Shown: piece after piece, positions 6,390 to 11,402 of the stretch
How positions within the stretch are numbered: the stretch's first letter is position 1
How the letters are laid out: each line of letters begins with the position of its first letter
Assembly: GCA_052034115.1 (NCBI GenBank)
Contig: JBPOIZ010000050.1
Span: 1-11,402 of the forward strand
Origin: Lutibacillus sp052034115
GTDB taxonomy: Bacteria; Actinomycetota; Actinomycetes; Actinomycetales; Dermatophilaceae
Reading direction: 5' to 3'
DNA: 11,402 nucleotides
Translations under genes and position numbers: made by a program
Notes under the pieces: model-generated
Databases searched by the model: none
What the model was told of the DNA's origin: nothing
Seen by the model: only the letters and a program-made list of their open reading frames with translations

Positions 6390-6418
6390 GACCCGGCCAG
6401 GTATGAGATGGCCGGGTC
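6390..6418. promoter_or_regulatory. Perfect 10-bp inverted repeat between the divergent esterase and protease genes
   Basis: Arms GACCCGGCCA (6390-6399) and TGGCCGGGTC (6409-6418) flank a 9-nt spacer GGTATGAGA. It lies in the 246-bp divergent gap, 97 bp before the protease start and 120 bp before the esterase start. No gene ends here, so a terminator role for a neighbour is unlikely, and no T-run follows. An operator for a dimeric regulator, or a leader hairpin of the protease mRNA, is more plausible. The rest of the gap holds no gene I can support; TTGCGT (6421) with TAGCCT (6443) is a weak promoter candidate for the protease. Confidence 0.55.
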
Positions 6419-6515
6419 GATTGCGTGCTGCCGATCCCGAAATAGCCTCGTGGGCCTTCCTCGCTTACGGTTGCTCTTGTCAGTGCCGTCCCCCACTGCG
6501 GCGAGAGGCTGTTAA

Positions 6516-7511
6516 GTGCCGGTTCCTCGTTCGGTTCTCCGTTCGGCTCGGTCCCCCTTGGCAGTGGCGGCGGCCGTGCTCGCCGTCAGCGCCTCGGTCG
6601 CCGCCGGGGCGGCCCCGGCAGAAGGCGACCTCGCGGCATCCTCCGGCGTCGTCCCTGGTGCGGACCGGGCCTGCGTGGAGCGCCCCGACTCGCACTCCTC
6701 CTCCCGCGGCCCCAGTGATCGCACTCGCATCGACGGGATGGATCTGAGCGACGGGGCAGCGGCAGCGCGTGAGATCGACCTGATCCGCACCCTGAAGGCA
6801 CGGGGCCGTCGCCTAGAGGCCGACGGTCGAGTCACGGGTGCGCTCGGTGCCACCGCCTTCAGCCCCGTGGTCGTCAAGGTCTACGTGCACATCATCAAGA
6901 GCGGGACCGCGGGCTCGGTGACGTCGACACAGGTCGCCAACCAGATCGCCGTCATGAATTCGTCCTACCGCGGCAGCGGCTTCTCCTTCACGCTCGCCGG
7001 CACCGACACGACGACGAACTCGACATGGTTCGCCGCGCGGATGGGGTCGAGTGCCGAAAGCGCCATGAAGGCGGCCCTGCGCAAGGGCGACAAACGGGCC
7101 GTGAACCTCTACACCATCAAGCCGGGCGATGGGTATCTCGGCTGGGCGACCATGCCGGCGTCGATCATCGGCAAGAGCGACGGAGTCGTCATCGACTACC
7201 GGACGCTGCCCGGTGGGTCGTATTCGCCCTACCACCTCGGCGACACCTTCGTGCACGAGGCCGGGCACTGGCTCGGGCTATATCACACCTTCCAGGGCGG
7301 GTGCACGACGACGAACGACTACGTCACCGACACCCCGGCCGAGAAGAGCGCCGCCTACGGCTGCCCGACGGGTCGGGACTCGTGCACGAGCCTCGGGGGT
7401 ACCGATCCGATCAAGAACTTCATGGACTACACCGACGACTCGTGCATGAACACCTTCACCGCAGGTCAGCGCGCTCGGATGCAGGCCCAGTGGACGGCAT
7501 ACCGCGCCTGA
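6516..7511 (+). CDS. Secreted zinc metalloprotease, M43 (pappalysin/ulilysin-like) family
   Basis: 331-aa exported metzincin. Basic start and hydrophobic stretch (about 3-30) form a signal peptide, with likely cleavage after GAA near 33. Cys53 in DRACVERPD may be the propeptide cysteine that blocks the zinc. Catalytic domain from about 115: HEAGHWLGLYH at 247-257 gives zinc ligands H247, H251 and H257 with general base E248. The Met-turn is NFMDYTDD with M303. The Cys-rich stretch GGCTTTNDYVTDTPAE ... YGCPTGRDSC is typical of M43B. Known members cleave proteins outside the cell, often with bound calcium. The GTG start has GAGAGG (6503-6508) seven bases upstream. It stands alone between divergent and co-directional genes. 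No C-terminal adhesion or secretion domain is present, so it is expected to be a free extracellular enzyme; its target is unknown. Confidence 0.9.
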   Translation: MPVPRSVLRSARSPLAVAAAVLAVSASVAAGAAPAEGDLAASSGVVPGADRACVERPDSHSSSRGPSDRTRIDGMDLSDGAAAAREIDLIRTLKARGRRLEADGRVTGALGATAFSPVVVKVYVHIIKSGTAGSVTSTQVANQIAVMNSSYRGSGFSFTLAGTDTTTNSTWFAARMGSSAESAMKAALRKGDKRAVNLYTIKPGDGYLGWATMPASIIGKSDGVVIDYRTLPGGSYSPYHLGDTFVHEAGHWLGLYHTFQGGCTTTNDYVTDTPAEKSAAYGCPTGRDSCTSLGGTDPIKNFMDYTDDSCMNTFTAGQRARMQAQWTAYRA

Positions 7512-7586
7512 ACTGGTGACCTCGGCGCTGACCGTCGTCGGCCGGTGCGATCGCAGGTCGGCCTGTGACGAGCCTCTCTGCTCTGG

Positions 7587-7592
7587 CAGGCT
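7587..7592 (+). promoter_or_regulatory. Candidate leaderless-type -10 (CAGGCT) for the first SDR gene
   Basis: CAGGCT lies exactly six bases before the ATG at 7599, the same spacing as at 72 and 11347, but with C instead of T in the first position. TGTGAC (7564-7569) is a weak -35 candidate 17 bp upstream. The remainder of the 87-bp gap after the protease holds a 10-bp palindrome (TGCGATCGCA, 7546-7555) and no clear terminator. Confidence 0.3.
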
Positions 7593-7598
7593 GGCCGG

Positions 7599-8414
7599 AT
7601 GACAACCCTGACCGACGCCGCGCGCGCGGCGACCGACCTGAGCGGTCGCGTGGCCGTCGTGACCGGCGCCGGCAGCGCCACGGGCATCGGGTATGCCGTG
7701 GCCCGGCAGTTGGCCGGCCTCGGCGCGGCCGTCGTGCTCGGTGCGACCACCGCCCGGATCGCGTCTCGTGCGCAGGAGCTGATCGGCGCCGGAGCGCGGC
7801 ACGCCCTCGGGGTGGTGGGTGACCTCACCGATCCTGCTGCCGCCGAGGCGCTCATCGACGCCGCAGTCGGCGCTCACGGCCGGCTCGACATCGTCGTCAA
7901 CAATGCCGGCATGGTCACCACCGGCAGCGGTGACTACCTCGACGGGGACGCCGAAGCGACCAGCCCGGACCGCTGGCGCCAGAGCCTGGCCCGCAACCTC
8001 GACTCGGCCTTCTTCGTGACGCGGGCGGCGCTGCCGCACCTGCGCGCGGCGGGTTGGGGTCGCATCGTCCATGTCTCCAGCGTCACCGGCGCCGTCATGG
8101 CGATGCCCGGCGATGTCGCGTATGCCGCCGCCAAGGCCGGACTCATCGGCCTGACCAGAGCGCTCGCCGTCGATGAGGGGCGGCATGGCATCACCGTCAA
8201 CGCGGTGGCGCCGGGCTGGATCGCGACCGGCTCGCAGACTGCTCATGAGCAAGCGGAGGGGCTGGCCGTCCCGCTGCGCCGCAGCGGCACACCGCAGGAG
8301 GTGGCCGGGGTCGTCGCCTGGCTCGCCTCGCCGGGGGCGGCCTACGTCACCGGGCAGGTCATCGTCGTCGACGGCGGCAACGCGGTGGCCGAGGAGCGGG
8401 TGCCTCGTGGCTGA
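7599..8414 (+). CDS. Short-chain dehydrogenase/reductase (classical SDR), likely NADP-type
   Basis: 271-aa Rossmann-fold oxidoreductase, FabG-like. Cofactor motif TGAGSATGIG at 22-31 carries two residues more than the usual TGxxxGxG. NNAG is at 101-104, and the catalytic set is N133, S161, Y175 and K179 (YAAAK). The C-terminal VTGQVIVVDGG (250-260) is typical. No Asp ends the second strand (VVLGATTAR), so NADP(H) is more likely than NAD(H); this is inference. It probably reduces a ketone or oxidises an alcohol on an acyl, sugar or steroid-like substrate. Residues 107-124 form a longer loop than usual after NNAG. The stop lies inside the start of the next SDR gene (8-bp overlap), so the two are co-expressed. 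Substrate unknown. Confidence 0.85.
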   Translation: MTTLTDAARAATDLSGRVAVVTGAGSATGIGYAVARQLAGLGAAVVLGATTARIASRAQELIGAGARHALGVVGDLTDPAAAEALIDAAVGAHGRLDIVVNNAGMVTTGSGDYLDGDAEATSPDRWRQSLARNLDSAFFVTRAALPHLRAAGWGRIVHVSSVTGAVMAMPGDVAYAAAKAGLIGLTRALAVDEGRHGITVNAVAPGWIATGSQTAHEQAEGLAVPLRRSGTPQEVAGVVAWLASPGAAYVTGQVIVVDGGNAVAEERVPRG

Positions 8415-9192
8415 CTCCGGGATCTTCGCCGCTGACCTGTTCGCCGGCCGGGTGGTCCTGGTGACCGGTGCGGCCGGTGGCGTGGGTGGCGCGGTCGCTT
8501 CGCTGCTCGGTGGGCTGGGAGCCTCGTTGGTGCTGACCGACCGCGACCGGGACACGTTGGCACCATGGGCCGAGCGCGGCGCTCAGGTCGTCGCCGCCGA
8601 CCTGACTTCGGTCGGCGACTGCGAGCGCGTCGTGGCGGAAGCGTTGACGGCATTCGGGCGCCTCGATGCGGTGGTCTGCTGTGCCGGCGTGTGGGTCGAG
8701 GGGGACTCGGCGACCATGACCGAACAGGACTGGGATCGCTGCATCGACGTCAACCTCAAAGGCACCTTCTTCGTGGTGAGCCGAGCTCTGGCCGCGCTTC
8801 GTGCGTCGCGGGGGGCGGTGGTGCTGATGTCCTCGGACGCCGGGGTCGTGGGCAACGCCGGCGCAGCCATCTACTGCGCGAGCAAGGGTGGGGTCACCCT
8901 GCTCGCCAAGTCGCTGGCGCGTGAGCTGGCCCCTGACGGGGTGCGCGTCACGGCGTTGTGCCCGTCGGACATCCGCTCCCCGATGCTGGACGTCCAGGCG
9001 ACCCGGTATGGCGGAGCAGACCCCGAGGGCTACCTTCGCGGACTGCTCGAGCTGTACCCCCAAGGGGAGCGGGCCCGGTTCATCGAGCCGGCGGAGGTGG
9101 CGGCGTATGTCGCGTTCCTGCTCAGCCCGGCGGCTGAGGCGGTGACCGGCGCGGCGGTGGCGATGGACTTCGGTGTGACCGCCGGCTATTGA
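8407..9192 (+). CDS. Second short-chain dehydrogenase/reductase, likely NAD-type
   Basis: 261-aa classical SDR. TGAAGGVG at 20-27; D45 at the end of strand two (LVLTDRD) predicts NAD(H). CCAG at 91-94 stands where NNAG is usual. The catalytic set is complete: N116, S143, Y156 and K160 (YCASK). PSDIRSPM at 186-193 replaces the usual PG motif after strand six, and the tail AVAMDFGVTAGY replaces the common VDGG end. The start is GTG 8407, because GAGGAG (8391-8396) lies upstream and the overlap with the preceding gene is short. The pair differs in predicted cofactor, so successive oxidation and reduction (an epimerisation) or two steps of one pathway are possible. No neighbouring gene identifies the substrate. 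Confidence 0.85.
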   Translation: MADSGIFAADLFAGRVVLVTGAAGGVGGAVASLLGGLGASLVLTDRDRDTLAPWAERGAQVVAADLTSVGDCERVVAEALTAFGRLDAVVCCAGVWVEGDSATMTEQDWDRCIDVNLKGTFFVVSRALAALRASRGAVVLMSSDAGVVGNAGAAIYCASKGGVTLLAKSLARELAPDGVRVTALCPSDIRSPMLDVQATRYGGADPEGYLRGLLELYPQGERARFIEPAEVAAYVAFLLSPAAEAVTGAAVAMDFGVTAGY

Positions 9193-9222
9193 CCGACCCA
9201 GCGGACGCCGAACAGCTCGCGG

Positions 9223-9987
9223 TCAGCGCGGCGGCATCCGTAGCGCCCCGTCGAGCCGGATCACCTCGCCATTGAGCAGCGGGTTCGCGACGATGTGCCC
9301 GACGAGATCGGCGTACTCACTCGGGTTGCCCAGCCGGGCGGGGTGGGGCACCAGCGCCTCGAGGCTGGTCTTCGTCTCGTCGGGCAGCCCGGCCATCATC
9401 GGCGTCATGAACACCCCGGGGGCGATGGTGACGACGCGGATCGCCTTGTCGGCCAGGTCCCGGGCGGCCGAGAGGGTCAGGCCGACGATGCCGCCTTTGC
9501 TGGCGGCGTAGGCCGCCTGACCGACTTGGCCGTCATACGCGGCGATCGAGGCGGTCATCACGACGACACCGCGGTCCCCGTCGAGCGGCTCGTTGTCAGT
9601 CATGGCGGCCGCGGCGAGCCGCAGGACATTGAACGAACCGACCAGGTTGATGTCGACGACGGTGCGGAAGGTCTGCAGGGCCAGGGGGCCCTTGCGGCCG
9701 ATCACCCGGCCCGGCGTGGCGACACCCGCGCAGGTGACCGCGACCCGCAGTTGACCCAGGCTTCGGGCGGTGTCCACCGCTGCGGCCACCTGGTCCTCGT
9801 CGCGGACGTCGGCGGGGGCGAAGACGACCGATCCGGCCAGTTCCTCGGCCAGCGCGGGACCGCGCGAGGTGGGCAGGTCGACGACGACGACCGTGGCGCC
9901 GCGGGCCACCAGACCTCGGGTGGTGGCCTCGCCGAGCCCAGAGGCACCTCCGGTGACGATGGCGACGGAGGCGTCGGTCAGGCGCAT
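9223..9987 (-). CDS. 3-hydroxyacyl-CoA dehydrogenase, HSD17B10-like SDR
   Basis: 254-aa SDR matching human 17beta-HSD10 / type II 3-hydroxyacyl-CoA dehydrogenase along nearly its full length, as remembered: VTGGASGLG at 11-19, DLP at 37-39 (Asp37, NAD), FAPADV at 56-61, GQVGQAAYAASKGGIVG at 153-169, and the C-terminal GEVIRLDGALRM at 240-251. Catalytic residues N114, S147, Y160 and K164 are in place, eight positions before the human S155, Y168 and K172. It would oxidise 3-hydroxyacyl-CoA to 3-ketoacyl-CoA with NAD in fatty-acid or branched-chain amino-acid breakdown. The ATG has AAGGAG (9994-9999, minus strand) six bases upstream. It lies downstream of the acyl-CoA dehydrogenase on the same strand, consistent with a shared pathway. 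Its stop faces the plus-strand SDR with a 30-bp gap. Confidence 0.9.
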   Translation of the reverse strand: MRLTDASVAIVTGGASGLGEATTRGLVARGATVVVVDLPTSRGPALAEELAGSVVFAPADVRDEDQVAAAVDTARSLGQLRVAVTCAGVATPGRVIGRKGPLALQTFRTVVDINLVGSFNVLRLAAAAMTDNEPLDGDRGVVVMTASIAAYDGQVGQAAYAASKGGIVGLTLSAARDLADKAIRVVTIAPGVFMTPMMAGLPDETKTSLEALVPHPARLGNPSEYADLVGHIVANPLLNGEVIRLDGALRMPPR

Positions 9988-10025
9988 GGTGGGCTCCTTC
10001 GTGCGGCCGATCTCGCCGCCTCGGC

Positions 10026-10143
10026 GTGGGTGGTGCTGGCTCGTGGGTGGTGCTGGCTCGTGGGTGGACGGGGCTCGTGGGTGGACGGGGCTCGTGGTGG
10101 TCGTGGCGGTCGTGGCTCGCGGTGGTCGTGGCTCGCGGTGGTC
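10026..10143. repeat. G-rich minisatellite of 16-18 bp units between two beta-oxidation genes
   Basis: Read on the plus strand: two identical 17-bp units GTGGGTGGTGCTGGCTC (10026-10042, 10043-10059), two identical 17-bp units GTGGGTGGACGGGGCTC (10060-10076, 10077-10093), an 18-bp degenerate unit (10094-10111), and two identical 16-bp units GTGGCTCGCGGTGGTC (10112-10127, 10128-10143). All units start GTGG and end in TC. The array fills most of the 165-bp gap between the acyl-CoA dehydrogenase stop and the HSD10-like start. Strong G/C strand asymmetry gives a C-rich transcript from the minus strand and G-tracts on the plus strand. Unit lengths that are not multiples of three argue against coding. 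Confidence 0.9.
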
Positions 10144-10152
10144 GGGGATCGG

Positions 10153-11340
10153 TCAGTCCTTGAGCAGCGATCGACCGATGACCAGCCGCTGGATCTGGTT
10201 GGTGCCCTCGAAGATCTGGGTCACCTTCGCCTCACGCATGTAGCGCTCGGCCGGGAAGTCCTGGGTGTAGCCGTAGCCGCCGAGCACCTGGACCGCATCC
10301 ATGGTCACCTTCATCGCGGCGTCGGTGCAGACGAGCTTGGCGGCAGCCGCCTCCGCGGAGAAGTCGCGGCCCGCGTCACGCAGCCGGGCGGCGTGCAGGT
10401 ACATGGCTCGGCCCGACAGGACCGCTGCCTGCATGTCGGCCAGGAGGAAGGACACGCCCTGGAAGTCGGCGATGCGCCGGCCGAACTGTTCGCGCTCCTT
10501 CGCGTAGCCGACCGCGAGGTCGAGGGCGGCCTGGGCGAGCCCGGTCGAGGCGGCGGCGATGCCGAGCCGGCCTGCGCTCAGGGCGGCCAGGGCGATCGAC
10601 ATTCCCTGCCCAGGGGCCCCGATCCGGCGGGTCGCGTCGACCTCGACCCGGTCGAAGTAGACCTGCGACACGGTGTCGGAGTGCAGGCCCATCTTCTTCT
10701 CCGGCGGTCCGAAGGTCAGACCGTGGCTGTGGCCCGGCACGATGAAACAGGACAGCCCTCTCGGCCCCTCGGCGCCGGTGCGGGCGAAGGTCGTGTAGTG
10801 GTCGGCGTGCCCGGCGTGGGAGATCCAGGCCTTGGTCCCGGAGAGCTGGTATGACGTTGCCGCCGCGTCGGCGCCGGGGGCCAGCTCGGCCCCTGCGGTG
10901 TCGAAGCCCGTGGCCAGCGTCGAGATGGCTGAGACGTCCGACCCCGCCTGCGGCTCGGAGAGGGCGTACGCGCCGAGGTGCGCGCCGCTGAGCATGGGCG
11001 CGAGGAGCTCCTCGTGCTGCTGCGGTGTGCCGAAGGTTGCGACGGGGTAGCAGGACAGGACATGGACGCTGACCCCCACGGCCACGCTCATCCACACCGA
11101 GGCGATCTCCTCGACGACCTGGAGGTAGACCTCGTACGGCTGGCCTCCACCACCGAGCTCCTCGGGGTAGGGCAGCGAGAGCAGACCCAGCTCGCCGAGC
11201 ATGCGGAAGGCATCCCGCGGCAATTCGCGGTTCTCCTCGGCTGCATCGACGCGAGGTGCGAGTTCCTTCTGGCACACCTCGCGGGTCATCGCGATAAGGT
11301 CCCGACCGTCGTCGGTCGGCATGAGACGTGCCACCGGCAT
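10153..11340 (-). CDS. Acyl-CoA dehydrogenase
   Basis: 395-aa FAD flavoenzyme catalysing alpha,beta-dehydrogenation of acyl-CoA, with electrons passed to ETF. Family marks in order: YALSEPQAGSD at 125-135 (FAD/substrate contact), KAWISHAGHAD at 170-180, REQFGRRIADFQ at 283-294, QVLGGYGYTQDFP at 351-363, and FEGTNQIQR at 377-385 with catalytic base E378, the position used by medium- and short-chain enzymes. Length is typical. A stretch of about 15 Ala/Gly-rich extra residues (about 147-162) lengthens a loop in the beta domain. Chain length or branched-chain preference cannot be read here. ATG 11340 has no Shine-Dalgarno but sits at leaderless distance from TACAGT; M7 (ATG 11322) also lacks a ribosome site. 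The next gene downstream, an HSD10-like dehydrogenase, supplies a later beta-oxidation step. Confidence 0.93.
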   Translation of the reverse strand: MPVARLMPTDDGRDLIAMTREVCQKELAPRVDAAEENRELPRDAFRMLGELGLLSLPYPEELGGGGQPYEVYLQVVEEIASVWMSVAVGVSVHVLSCYPVATFGTPQQHEELLAPMLSGAHLGAYALSEPQAGSDVSAISTLATGFDTAGAELAPGADAAATSYQLSGTKAWISHAGHADHYTTFARTGAEGPRGLSCFIVPGHSHGLTFGPPEKKMGLHSDTVSQVYFDRVEVDATRRIGAPGQGMSIALAALSAGRLGIAAASTGLAQAALDLAVGYAKEREQFGRRIADFQGVSFLLADMQAAVLSGRAMYLHAARLRDAGRDFSAEAAAAKLVCTDAAMKVTMDAVQVLGGYGYTQDFPAERYMREAKVTQIFEGTNQIQRLVIGRSLLKD

Positions 11341-11346
11341 GGCCCG

Positions 11347-11352
11347 ACTGTA
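11347..11352 (-). promoter_or_regulatory. -10 hexamer of a leaderless-type promoter for the acyl-CoA dehydrogenase
   Basis: On the minus strand TACAGT fits TANNNT and is followed by exactly six bases and then ATG at 11340, so the transcript would start at the A of the start codon. No clear -35 was found; TTAACG lies too close, with a 14-bp spacer. The spacing equals that at the GNAT gene. Confidence 0.45.
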
Positions 11353-11402
11353 GCGACCTGCCGCGGCGTTAAGCCCGCCTGTCGGCCGTCGCCTTGGTCA
11401 CC

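Noticed and set aside
7540..7563. Possible terminator after the protease around TGCGATCGCA
   Set aside because: The palindrome has no usable loop and no T-run, and the flanking GGCC pairing is too short to call a terminator.
9295..10854. 519-codon plus-strand frame with Gly/Trp/Val repeats
   Set aside because: It runs opposite two clear enzymes and through the minisatellite, whose 16-18 bp periods would shift frame; no real domain is visible.
1..11402. Mobile element, CRISPR array, prophage or RNA gene
   Set aside because: No transposase or integrase motif, terminal inverted repeats, spaced direct-repeat array, or cloverleaf/rRNA signature was found on either strand.

Overview
The window is very GC-rich (about 70% by eye). 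Its genes are packed with 1-8 bp overlaps, use GTG as well as ATG starts, and several begin directly behind a TANNNT hexamer with almost no leader. This points to an actinomycete (Actinomycetota); an Intrasporangiaceae-like member is only a guess. No rRNA, tRNA, CRISPR array, transposase or phage gene was seen, and the content reads as ordinary chromosome. No gap between genes exceeds about 250 bp.

Layout. (1) 84-2125, plus strand: a GNAT acyltransferase of the COG3375 type overlaps an enolase-superfamily N-succinylamino acid racemase/o-succinylbenzoate synthase by ATGA. Together they resemble the D-amino acid to L-amino acid conversion route known from Geobacillus, without the deacylase. A few codons of a possible divergent gene lie at the left edge. 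(2) 2276-4143, plus: a two-CBS-domain protein overlaps an ArsB/OCA2-type permease by GTGA, probably a nucleotide-sensing regulator with its transporter. (3) 5526-6269 and 4145-5410, minus: an esterase-like alpha/beta hydrolase followed by an ATP-grasp ligase of unknown substrate. This is the least understood pair here. The ATP-grasp stop is one base from the permease stop. (4) 6516-7511, plus: a secreted M43-type zinc metalloprotease, divergent from the esterase; the space between them holds a perfect 10-bp-arm hairpin. (5) 7599-9192, plus: two overlapping short-chain dehydrogenases with different predicted cofactors. (6) 10153-11340 and 9223-9987, minus: an acyl-CoA dehydrogenase and an HSD17B10-like 3-hydroxyacyl-CoA dehydrogenase, two steps of beta-oxidation, separated by a G-rich minisatellite of 16-18 bp units.

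The transcription units are ++++ / -- / +++ / --. The most useful observations are the NSAR fingerprint with its GNAT partner, the esterase/ATP-grasp pair, recurring leaderless-type promoters, hairpins in two leader regions, a short duplication across the racemase stop codon, and the minisatellite. I do not see a clearly novel multi-gene defence or mobile system.
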